Shown here piece after piece: positions 16,761 through 24,274 of a stretch of 64,000 bases of DNA. Origin of the DNA: CAZDRX01 sp964508225 (GTDB taxonomy: Bacteria > Patescibacteriota > Gracilibacteria > Peribacterales > Peribacteraceae). Position numbers and translations under genes: made by a program. The notes below the pieces were generated by a model. That model searched no databases. It saw only the letters and a list, made by a program, of their open reading frames with translations, and was not told where the DNA came from. The stretch covers positions 21,791 to 85,790 of the forward strand of contig CAZDRX010000003.1 in the NCBI GenBank assembly GCA_964508225.1, given 5' to 3'. Every line of letters starts with the position of its first letter. The first letter of the stretch is position 1.

Positions 16761-17990
16761 ATGAGTCACAAGTACCCCGTCGACATGTCTGACTGGCGGA
16801 CGACACCAATCGTCCGTCCCATCAACTCCCTCACAGGATTGATCGAAGGTGATGACACCGGCTACCGCGACATGATCACGCTGAAGCATAACCGGAGCCC
16901 ACTCGTGGTTCCGAACGTGCTGATCCGTGCATCGTACGACGGTCTCGACGAATTCGGCGAGAAGACACCCCGTCTTCCGGGTGGTCTCGCGAAGGGTGAA
17001 CTCATCCTGCGCGAGACCGCTGCCCGGGGGATCGAACTCCTCGACCAGCTCGTCTTCGAGGCCAGCGATGGCCAATTCATCATCGCGGCGCTCGACGGAT
17101 TCCGGTCCGAACAGCGTCAGATTGCAGGCTTCAACCGCCTGCTCAAGGAACAGATGGCGCTCATCGGTCTGACCGACGAAGCCATCCCGCAGCGCATCGC
17201 AGACTTCATGGCGTGCGGCGGCATCGCAGACGGGACGTTCTCGTATGTGAAGCTGAGGCCGTCAAAGGCCGTGGAGGAAGCGAGTCAGCGCCTCAAGAAT
17301 GACGCAGATCTCATGGCGCAGGTTGCGGATTTCCTCGTCCGGAGCATCGAGTCCGGCGACATCCGTGATCTCCGGCAGGGAGACTTCGAGGGCGGGATCA
17401 CCGAACTCCTGACGATCAGCGCCAACTACGGCGTCGGTCCCGGGGCAGGTCTCCCGCTCAACTCCGAAGGGAATGCCCATGCCGGGGCAGCAGCGTGCGA
17501 TGTCTTCATGATCGAAGCGGCGACCGGCCGCCCGATCAACCCGGTGTACTTCGATTACCCCGGTCAGGAAGCTGGCATGGATTTCATGGAGCACGAAGGC
17601 TCCTACGAAGCGTATCTCGCCGCCGTGCGTGAGAAGCCGCTCCTGCGGCAACATCTCGTGCGGCTCGGATACACCGACCTGGACTCCTTCACTCAGACCG
17701 AGTGGGAATACTTCCAGGGCGCTCTCCGGATTCTCTATCACGCCGCCAAGGGTGCCGGATTCACCTACTACTCCTCGGAGCATGGAGGTGAGAACTGGCA
17801 TCTGGAATCGGGCAACATCATCTACGAACCCTCCAACGGGAACGTGGTTGCATGTGAGGGGCTCACCGCGAGCCTCCATCCCAATTCCGGCAATCCGGGT
17901 CATACGTTGCAGACGCTCGGCCGCAAGGCTGTCGCCGTCTGGGGCGGTGCTACGGCTCACAGCCTGGCACGCCTCAACTACGGCCTGTAA
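16761..17990 (+). CDS. VanX-like D-Ala-D-Ala dipeptidase (peptidase M15D) with insertion
   Basis: A 409-residue protein with the VanX active site. Arg115 (DGFRSEQRQ) corresponds to VanX Arg71. His240 and Asp247 (NAHAGAAACD) match the H-x6-D zinc pair. Glu344 and His347 (ENWH) match the E-x2-H base and third ligand. VanX has about 45 residues between the Arg and first His; here there are 125, so a helical insertion (about 125-220) is present. No signal peptide is seen, so cytoplasmic hydrolysis of D-Ala-D-Ala or a related dipeptide is expected. Bacterial VanX proteins serve vancomycin resistance or peptidoglycan recycling; no vanH/vanA is nearby, so recycling or a new substrate is likelier. 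It alone has a strong AAGGAGG site. Confidence 0.78.
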   Translation: MSHKYPVDMSDWRTTPIVRPINSLTGLIEGDDTGYRDMITLKHNRSPLVVPNVLIRASYDGLDEFGEKTPRLPGGLAKGELILRETAARGIELLDQLVFEASDGQFIIAALDGFRSEQRQIAGFNRLLKEQMALIGLTDEAIPQRIADFMACGGIADGTFSYVKLRPSKAVEEASQRLKNDADLMAQVADFLVRSIESGDIRDLRQGDFEGGITELLTISANYGVGPGAGLPLNSEGNAHAGAAACDVFMIEAATGRPINPVYFDYPGQEAGMDFMEHEGSYEAYLAAVREKPLLRQHLVRLGYTDLDSFTQTEWEYFQGALRILYHAAKGAGFTYYSSEHGGENWHLESGNIIYEPSNGNVVACEGLTASLHPNSGNPGHTLQTLGRKAVAVWGGATAHSLARLNYGL

Positions 17991-18041
17991 CCGCTTTCGC
18001 TTCACGCTTTCATCACCATCAACACTTCGAAAGGAGCCACT

Positions 18042-18068
18042 GACCCAGTCCGCAAGGATTGGGTCTTT
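18042..18068 (+). terminator. Terminator after the VanX-like gene
   Basis: Ten-pair stem (GACCCAGTCC/GGATTGGGTC, one G-T) with a GCAA tetraloop followed by TTT. Confidence 0.65.
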
Positions 18069-18078
18069 GGTTGTGCCT

Positions 18079-18993
18079 CTAGTTTGCCTGCGCGACGAGT
18101 TCGCGGATCGTCTCGGCACACACCTGCACTTCGTCGTTCACGAGGAGGTGATCGAAGAGATGCTTGTGATCATCGAATGCCTTGAGGTCCGCTTCCGCCA
18201 CCTTGAGCCTCTCCTGAATCTGCTCTTCGGTGTGGCCACCGCGGATGCGCAGGCGGTGGAGGAGTGCGGAGAGCATCGTGCGCTTGCTCTTGCCGGGGGG
18301 CAGGAGCCCGCAGCTTAAGACCGCGCGGCGGCCGAGCGACTCCACGAGGCCTTTGAGCAGGTGGATCTCGGTGACGACGATCGGGAGCTTGCCGCGCTTC
18401 CAGATGGCCTCGATGTCTCTGCGACGGTAGCCGTAGTACCGGAGCTCCGTCTTGCTTGGCATGTGTGTAGAACTCACGATCTCGCCGCTTTTCCGCATCG
18501 CGTCGAATTGTTCCTTCGTGACGTGGATGTACGGCTCGGTGTCGCTCTTGCGTGCTTCGCGCGTCGTGATGATGGGCACCTGCTCGGCGTACGATGTGAA
18601 GAGCGAGAGGAGAGAGTGCGCAATCGTCGTCTTGCCCACACCCGACGGACCCGAGACGGCGAGGACGTATGAGGTGACGGTGAAGAGCGGTTCGTCTTTC
18701 GTCACCACCACGTCGTACTTGAAGTCGTTCACATGGAGACCGTTCGTCATCGTACGGATTCTGCGCATGCGCGGGAGCACGCGTGCGCCGATCGTCGGCG
18801 GAGCACACTCGCGGGTCAGCTGCGCCATCGATTTCGTGCCGTCGTCGTGACGGATGAGCGCGACGGTGTAGGGCTCGGTGCCGAAGCCGGCGGGCGGGTG
18901 ACGGACGGTGGTGAAGCTCAGGATGGTTCCTCCCTGCGGAGCTTTTTCACCGATCTTGCGGACGCGCCTGTGGAGGGCTGGAATGCGGTCCAT
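18079..18993 (-). CDS. DUF35 OB-fold scaffold fused to a guanylate-kinase-like P-loop domain
   Basis: A 304-residue two-domain protein. Residues about 20-95 are the OB-fold of DUF35: GTILSFTTVRHPPAGF, EPYTVALIRHDDGTKSMAQL, GARVLPRMRRIR and the closing strand HVNDFKYDVV. The usual N-terminal zinc ribbon is missing. In archaea this protein bridges thiolase and HMG-CoA synthase. Residues about 108-300 form an NMP-kinase fold like guanylate kinase: Walker A GPSGVGKT (115-122), TTREAR (143-148, two GMP-phosphate arginines), Tyr155, YYG (186-188) and a C-terminal NDE. The GMP-specific acidic residues are not kept (EID becomes EIH at 209-211). It begins 6 nt after the thiolase stop, the archaeal gene order. 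Phosphomevalonate kinase is a possible role (hypothesis). Confidence 0.82.
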   Translation of the reverse strand: MDRIPALHRRVRKIGEKAPQGGTILSFTTVRHPPAGFGTEPYTVALIRHDDGTKSMAQLTRECAPPTIGARVLPRMRRIRTMTNGLHVNDFKYDVVVTKDEPLFTVTSYVLAVSGPSGVGKTTIAHSLLSLFTSYAEQVPIITTREARKSDTEPYIHVTKEQFDAMRKSGEIVSSTHMPSKTELRYYGYRRRDIEAIWKRGKLPIVVTEIHLLKGLVESLGRRAVLSCGLLPPGKSKRTMLSALLHRLRIRGGHTEEQIQERLKVAEADLKAFDDHKHLFDHLLVNDEVQVCAETIRELVAQAN

Positions 18994-18999
18994 AGAGCT

Positions 19000-20139
19000 T
19001 TACGCGGATTCGAGGAGATGGATCGTGCACGTGGCGCCGACCCCTCCGAGGTTGTGTGCCATGGCGCGCTTCGCACCCTGCACCTGATTCGACGCGGTGC
19101 CGGTGAGCTGCTTGAAGCAATCGAGCACCTGCTTCACGCCCGTGGCGCCGATCGGGTGACCGCAGGCCTTGAGCCCGCCGCTCATGTTGATCGGGAGTGT
19201 GCCGTCGGAGTCGGCATCGCGCTGCTGGAAGATGCGGATGGCTTCGCCTTCTTCCGCGAATCCGAAGTCCTCGAGGTGGATGAGCGATGCGATACTGAAG
19301 CAGTCGTGGAGTTCCATGCAGTCGATATCATTCTTGTTCCATCCGGATTCCTTCAGTGCCTTGGTGAACGCTGAGCGTGTCGACGAGAAGGAGGTGAGAC
19401 TTGCACGGTCGGCGAGACTGAGAGGCTCCGACGCGATCTGGGAGGCTGCGATCCGGACGGGGCTCTCTTTCCTCGTGGAGAGGATGACGGCAGCGGCGCC
19501 GTCCGTGATGGGGGAGCAGTCGAGGAGGCGCAGCGGATCGGCCACGAGGGGGCTTCTGGAGATGCTTGCGGCGGAGATCTCCTTCCGGAACTGGGCGTAG
19601 GGGTTCTTCACCGCTGCGCGGTGCGAGCACTCCGAGACGAGACTCAGGTCTTCCCTCTTGAGGCCATACGCGTGCATGTACGCGGTTGCGGTCATGGCGA
19701 AGATCGACGGGAACGTGAGTCCTGAGGGCGTGTCCTTCTCGGCATCCGCCGCGCGCATGAGTGCACTCGTCACGATGTCGCCCGCGACATCCGTGAGCTT
19801 CTCCGCACCGATGACGAGGATCGTCTCCGCCTTGCCGCTCTCGAGCAGTGCGCACGCCGTGTGCACGGCGATGCCGCCGGATGCGCACGCGGCCTCCACA
19901 CGGAGTGCGGGAGGATGGTGCGGCAGACAGCTCGATGCGAGTGTGCCGAGATGCGCCTGTTCGGCGGTCTCGCCTCCGACCATATTGCCGATCACGACGT
20001 AGTCGATGTCCGTCGGCATGACGCCGGCGGATGTCACGGCACCATCGATCACTTCCGCGATGAGATCGGTGAGTGATTTGCCCCACAGCTCGCCGAAGCG
20101 GGTCTGGGAACCTCCGAGAACATGAATAACCTCACGCAT
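19000..20139 (-). CDS. Archaeal/SCP-x-type acetyl-CoA C-acetyltransferase
   Basis: A 379-residue thiolase that condenses two acetyl-CoA to acetoacetyl-CoA, the first mevalonate step. Nucleophile Cys85 lies in VEAACASGG; the second site has ELHDCFSIA, and the catalytic His/Cys region reads KACGHPIGATG. The HDCF form, rather than NEAF, marks the archaeal/SCP-x thiolase group that works in a complex with DUF35 and HMG-CoA synthase. Those two genes flank it. TATACT ends 10 nt before the ATG, so it can also be transcribed apart from the upstream synthase gene. Confidence 0.9.
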   Translation of the reverse strand: MREVIHVLGGSQTRFGELWGKSLTDLIAEVIDGAVTSAGVMPTDIDYVVIGNMVGGETAEQAHLGTLASSCLPHHPPALRVEAACASGGIAVHTACALLESGKAETILVIGAEKLTDVAGDIVTSALMRAADAEKDTPSGLTFPSIFAMTATAYMHAYGLKREDLSLVSECSHRAAVKNPYAQFRKEISAASISRSPLVADPLRLLDCSPITDGAAAVILSTRKESPVRIAASQIASEPLSLADRASLTSFSSTRSAFTKALKESGWNKNDIDCMELHDCFSIASLIHLEDFGFAEEGEAIRIFQQRDADSDGTLPINMSGGLKACGHPIGATGVKQVLDCFKQLTGTASNQVQGAKRAMAHNLGGVGATCTIHLLESA

Positions 20140-20149
20140 AGACCGAACC

Positions 20150-20155
20150 AGTATA
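20150..20155 (-). promoter_or_regulatory. -10 element of the thiolase/DUF35 unit
   Basis: TATACT on the minus strand, 10 nt before the thiolase ATG. Confidence 0.6.
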
Positions 20156-20200
20156 AGGGATGTGAGAGTGTGAAAGTAGTCTCAGATCATCGATTTTGCA

Positions 20201-21232
20201 TTACGCAAGTACCTTCTGTAACCGCAGGTACTCCCCGTAACTCAGGTGTTTCGGCGTGTCAGCATCCTTCGATTTCGGCAGCGCAGTCCCGTCCCGGAGC
20301 ATCGTGAAGAGAAACGCGTCCGATCCCGACCCCGATCCGTAGGACACGAGGAGAATCGTCTGACCTTTCTTCGCGTGCTCAAGAACGAATGTGAGGCCGA
20401 GCGGGGAGCAGGCCGAGTAGGTGTTGCCGATATGCGGGACGATGAATCCGAGCTTCATCTGTTCGTCCGTGAATCCGAGCTTCTTTCCGGCCTGCGCGGG
20501 GAACTTCGCATTCGGCATGTGGAGCACCACGTGATCGATGTCCGACGGCTTCAGTTTGGCCTGTTCGAGCATCTTCTTCGCGGTGATCTCCACGTGGTGA
20601 AAGTATGCGGGCTCTCCGGTGAACCGTCCGGCATGCGAGGGGTACTTCTCGCCCGTACCGCGCCAGAAGTCGGGAGTGTCGGTGGTGTAGGAGAGCGTCG
20701 CGTCGATGCTGCAGATGCCCGGATGTTTCTTCGTCGGGAGGCCGATCACGAATGCGGCGGCGCCTGCGGCAGCCGAGTACTCGAGCGCGTCGCCGGGCTT
20801 GCTCTGTGCAGTGTCGGTGCCGACAGCGAGACCTGCTTTGATCTGCTTGCTCTCGGCCATCGCCTTCACGATCTGTAGCGCAGCGGTGCCCGCCTTGCAG
20901 GCGAATTCGAGATCCGCTGCCGCACACCACGGGCTTAAGCGGAGTGCGGTGACGAGCATGCCGCTCGTCGGCTTCACCGCGTACGGGTGACTCTCGGACC
21001 CGACGAAGACCGCGCCGAGTGTGGCGGGATCAATGTCGCCTGTCTCCAGTGCGACTGTGGATGCTTCCCACGCGAGGGTGAAGGCATCTTCATCCGATGC
21101 GGCGACGGCTTTCTCGATGATGCCGAGGCCATCGGCCTGTTCGGTGCCGCGCTTCCAGTGTTCGGCGATCGTCTTCGACTGGATGCGCGAAGACGGGACA
21201 TAGCGGCCGAAGGAGAGGATGGCGGCGTTCAC
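20201..21232 (-). CDS. Archaeal-type hydroxymethylglutaryl-CoA synthase
   Basis: A 343-residue thiolase-fold enzyme that joins acetyl-CoA to acetoacetyl-CoA to give HMG-CoA. The short form with Cys112 (EFACKAGTAAL), GTDTAQSKPGDALEYSAAAG, FHHVEITAKKML, HMPNAKFP, PHIGNTYSACSPLGL and VSYGSGSGSDAF matches archaeal HMG-CoA synthases, not the longer eukaryotic/staphylococcal type. The start is GTG 21232, 10 nt after an extended -10 (TGCTATACT). The gene sits before thiolase and DUF35, as in archaea, which suggests transfer of a module from an archaeon (inference). Confidence 0.92.
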   Translation of the reverse strand: MNAAILSFGRYVPSSRIQSKTIAEHWKRGTEQADGLGIIEKAVAASDEDAFTLAWEASTVALETGDIDPATLGAVFVGSESHPYAVKPTSGMLVTALRLSPWCAAADLEFACKAGTAALQIVKAMAESKQIKAGLAVGTDTAQSKPGDALEYSAAAGAAAFVIGLPTKKHPGICSIDATLSYTTDTPDFWRGTGEKYPSHAGRFTGEPAYFHHVEITAKKMLEQAKLKPSDIDHVVLHMPNAKFPAQAGKKLGFTDEQMKLGFIVPHIGNTYSACSPLGLTFVLEHAKKGQTILLVSYGSGSGSDAFLFTMLRDGTALPKSKDADTPKHLSYGEYLRLQKVLA

Positions 21233-21242
21233 GGGAGTCGGC

Positions 21243-21248
21243 AGTATA
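21243..21248 (-). promoter_or_regulatory. Extended -10 element of HMG-CoA synthase
   Basis: Minus strand TGC then TATACT, 10 nt before the GTG start. Confidence 0.65.
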
Positions 21249-21257
21249 GCAGAGGTT

Positions 21258-22754
21258 TCAGTCTGCGGGATTCCGGCGCAGCGTCAGGAGTGTGAGGAGC
21301 AGCGCCAATTCCGCTGTGAGGAGCCCCGGGATCCTGTAGCGCGCATCGGCCACGAGCGTCACGAGGGACTGGGCTCCGGCATGCGCTACGGTGTTGAGGA
21401 GGAGGAGGAGCAGAATTGCGAGACCGATGAGTCGCGTATGGTCACGCGCTCTCGCGAGACGTACTCCCTGGACGACGCACAGGAGACCGAGCGCGGAGAA
21501 CAGCGCGAGAGACTTCGGCCCTGCGGTTTTGCCGAGACGGATCCCGAGATACGCCGTGTCCAGCCACTCCACGATCCGGTGATCCGGTGCGCGGAGCTCC
21601 GGCACACGTACGGGTGGTGGACCCCCCGTGATTCTGTAGAGATCCATCCAGCGGTCATGCTGCTGACTCGCCATGATGAGCGGATCTTTCGGCCACCAGT
21701 AGTGGCGCATCACGTTGTCCGGTACGAGGAGAAACAGGAATTGTTTCCCTGTGACGCGCGCGTATGCCACGGGGTGGAGCAGGGCCAATCGGAGGGTCAC
21801 GAGTGAGCTGAGCCTCCCGACCGAGAATCGCATCTCAGAAACCGGCATCTCTCCCACGATCGATCCGTAGAACGAGGAGAGCGCGTGCCAGTCGGGTGCT
21901 GTGTTGATGGAGTACGGATCCGTTCCGAGGTGATCTGCCGGCGCTTTCTTCTGTGTGATCACTGCATGGAACGCACGGTTCAGCTCCGGATCATGGAAGA
22001 CCGTATCTCCGGGCTCTGCAAGCTCCATGGCCGTCAGCATGAGAAACATCCCGCTCTGTGATGAGGAGGAGAATGAGCCGTACGCTAGGCCGTTCACCAT
22101 GCAGAGCACCAGCACCGGTGCCCAGAGCAGTGCCAGCGAGATCCCGACTCTCCGGCTCAGCACGTTTCCGCCCGTCGCACGTGCGATGACGATCGTCGCG
22201 ACGGATCCGGTCAGTGACCCCGCGAGGAGCGGCCGGATGAGATTCGCGGATCCGATGAGCAGTGCCCCCACCCACTCTGTTTTGTTCTGGACTTGCGACA
22301 TTCCGAGCAGCATGAAGACGAGACCGAGGGTGAGCAGTGCTGCGTAGGGAGCATCGGTCAGGTAGTACCAGTTCGCAGGCAGATGGTGCATGAGTACGAC
22401 TTCGAGAAAGACCATCCCTGCGCCTGCGAGTGCTCCTTTCACTACGCTCCGCGTGAGACGCCATGTCAGGAGCGCGCTTCCCGCGATGCAGGCGATCCAC
22501 AGGATGCATTGGAGAATGACGGGAAGCATCGGGATCTGCAGACGGAGTGCCAGCGTGAGGAGCCATCCGTATGTGGGAGTACGGAATCCGCCCACCACCG
22601 GATTGAACATTCCTGCGGCGAGGTACCCGAACGTGTCTGGAAAAACGACCGGTGCGGTGAAGACTCTGCCTGCAAGCACGATCACGACGACGGCAAGGCC
22701 AGTCGGCACCAGCACGCCGCTCCATCGCCGGAGCATGTGCAGCAGATGCGTCAT
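21258..22754 (-). CDS. Multi-span membrane protein, GT-C-like, paralogue of the upstream gene
   Basis: A 498-residue protein with about 11-13 hydrophobic segments. The first loop (FPDTFGYLAAGMFNPVVGGFRTPTYGWLL) resembles the acidic first loop and RxPxYG of GT-C glycosyltransferases. A soluble loop (about 245-330) contains AEPGDTVFHDPELNRAFH, also found in the neighbouring paralogue as AEPEDRVFDDPEQNRLFH, so the two arose by duplication. Its ATG overlaps the upstream stop (ATGA). Its place inside the mevalonate cluster suggests use of a polyprenyl-linked donor (inference). I cannot name the substrate. Confidence 0.72.
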   Translation of the reverse strand: MTHLLHMLRRWSGVLVPTGLAVVVIVLAGRVFTAPVVFPDTFGYLAAGMFNPVVGGFRTPTYGWLLTLALRLQIPMLPVILQCILWIACIAGSALLTWRLTRSVVKGALAGAGMVFLEVVLMHHLPANWYYLTDAPYAALLTLGLVFMLLGMSQVQNKTEWVGALLIGSANLIRPLLAGSLTGSVATIVIARATGGNVLSRRVGISLALLWAPVLVLCMVNGLAYGSFSSSSQSGMFLMLTAMELAEPGDTVFHDPELNRAFHAVITQKKAPADHLGTDPYSINTAPDWHALSSFYGSIVGEMPVSEMRFSVGRLSSLVTLRLALLHPVAYARVTGKQFLFLLVPDNVMRHYWWPKDPLIMASQQHDRWMDLYRITGGPPPVRVPELRAPDHRIVEWLDTAYLGIRLGKTAGPKSLALFSALGLLCVVQGVRLARARDHTRLIGLAILLLLLLNTVAHAGAQSLVTLVADARYRIPGLLTAELALLLTLLTLRRNPAD

Positions 22755-24262
22755 GTTTCCGTGGGTCGGAACAGGGTGAGTACGGAGAGCATCATGAAGA
22801 GGAGAGCGAGCTCCCCTGTGATCAGGCCCGGCACGGTGTACCGCGGATTCATGAACGTGGTGACGAGCGAATAACTCATCGCGCTCAGCACCAGATGGAT
22901 CATGCAGATGCCGATGACGAGTCCGAACATGCGTGCATAGTGGACGGAAGAGCGCAGCCGTCCCACGGTTTCAAAGGCCATGCAGAGCAAGGCTGCGAAG
23001 AGAATGAGCTTCGTCTTCGGACCCGCGCTCATGGGGAGCCGCAGTCCCAGTTTCCCCGTCTCGAACCACTTGCCCACACGCATGTCCGCGGAGAGGTGAT
23101 CGAGGCCTGATGCGCCGATGATCCGGTGTTGTCCGGTCTGAGACCCCCATCCATACCTGACGGCATTCAGAAGAGCGTAGGGATCTGAGACGGCGAAGTG
23201 GTTCATGCGGTCTCTCTCGGTCGGAACCATCACGGTGATCGTCTGTGCGAATGCCCGACGGATGTACGCAATCGGATGCAGCCAGATGAGCCGCTGCGTC
23301 GTGCGCACACTTCGTGCGTGAACCTTGGACCGGAGGGTCGGATAATCCGTATCGTCTTCCATCGTGGAATAGAACCACAGAAGAGGCGTCCAGTTCTCCT
23401 GCTTGCTCGGGAACACGGCAGGCAATCCGTAGACGTTCTTGGGGACGAGTCCTGCCGGGAGCGTCTTTTTTTCGATTGTCTCGTGGAACAGACGGTTCTG
23501 CTCAGGGTCATCGAACACGCGATCCTCCGGTTCTGCGAGTGCGAGGACGTACGCGGGCATGGTGAGACCCGGCAGCTGCGAGAGCGCGAAGCTCCCGACC
23601 GTGACCTTATTGAGGAGTGACAGGCACAGAACGGGCAGAAGGAGGAATGTTCCCGAGAGTATGAGTGCCCGACGTCGCGTGTTGTATCCGAACCAGACGA
23701 CGCTCATGACGAGAAGCGCGAAGGCGCACAGGATGGATGCGAGCATCGGACGTAGCCCGCTGGCCGCACCGATCGCCACTGCCCCCGCGACAAGGAAGCC
23801 GTCTCTGCGCAGAGTGATGCCGATGAGCATGAGGAGCAGGCCGAGGGTCAGCCAGTCGACAGCGAGCGGATCGGCGATGAGCCACCACTGCAGTGCAAGC
23901 GTGTAGGTCATGACGGCTTCGATGTACACGAAGGCAACCCCGAAGAGCAGTGTCTTCCAGACACTCTGCGTGAGTGTGAGTGCGAGACCGGTGGCTGCGG
24001 CAATGCATGCGACCCACCACAGCACCTGAAACCAGACGAACAGCATCGGCTGTCCGATGGTGATGAAGGGGAGTAGCAGCATTCCGTAGGCCGGAGAGCG
24101 GAGTCCCAGACCCGCGTGCACAAACTTCGCCATGTTGATGTACGTCTCGGTGTCCAGCGGTGTCACCGGTACGACCCAGAGACGTCCGGCGAAGACCGCA
24201 AGCAGCCCCCCGAGGAGTGTGGGGATGAGGATCGTCAGCACAGCGACGCGTCGCGTGATCAT
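22751..24262 (-). CDS. Multi-span membrane protein, GT-C-like, paralogue of the downstream gene
   Basis: A 503-residue protein. The first loop DTETYINMAKFVHAGLGLRSPAYGMLL has the GT-C acidic pattern; the shared loop AEPEDRVFDDPEQNRLFHE links it to its tandem neighbour. Also shared are an Arg-Pro membrane motif (GLRPMLASIL here, NLIRPLLAGS there) and a C-terminal YTVPGLITGELALL / YRIPGLLTAELALL ending. TAACAT ends 6 nt before the ATG, inside the 3' end of the HMG-CoA reductase gene. Function is unknown beyond probable membrane glycosyl transfer. Confidence 0.72.
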   Translation of the reverse strand: MITRRVAVLTILIPTLLGGLLAVFAGRLWVVPVTPLDTETYINMAKFVHAGLGLRSPAYGMLLLPFITIGQPMLFVWFQVLWWVACIAAATGLALTLTQSVWKTLLFGVAFVYIEAVMTYTLALQWWLIADPLAVDWLTLGLLLMLIGITLRRDGFLVAGAVAIGAASGLRPMLASILCAFALLVMSVVWFGYNTRRRALILSGTFLLLPVLCLSLLNKVTVGSFALSQLPGLTMPAYVLALAEPEDRVFDDPEQNRLFHETIEKKTLPAGLVPKNVYGLPAVFPSKQENWTPLLWFYSTMEDDTDYPTLRSKVHARSVRTTQRLIWLHPIAYIRRAFAQTITVMVPTERDRMNHFAVSDPYALLNAVRYGWGSQTGQHRIIGASGLDHLSADMRVGKWFETGKLGLRLPMSAGPKTKLILFAALLCMAFETVGRLRSSVHYARMFGLVIGICMIHLVLSAMSYSLVTTFMNPRYTVPGLITGELALLFMMLSVLTLFRPTET

Positions 24263-24268
24263 GCAGCT

Positions 24269-24274
24269 ATGTTA
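24269..24274 (-). promoter_or_regulatory. -10 element of the GT-C-like tandem
   Basis: TAACAT on the minus strand, 6 nt before the ATG; it overlaps the HMG-CoA reductase stop codon. Confidence 0.45.

Noticed and set aside
16597..16809. Minus-strand 70-codon frame across the VanX-like leader
   Set aside because: No motif or promoter; the region is better explained by the promoter, hairpin and ribosome site of the plus-strand gene.
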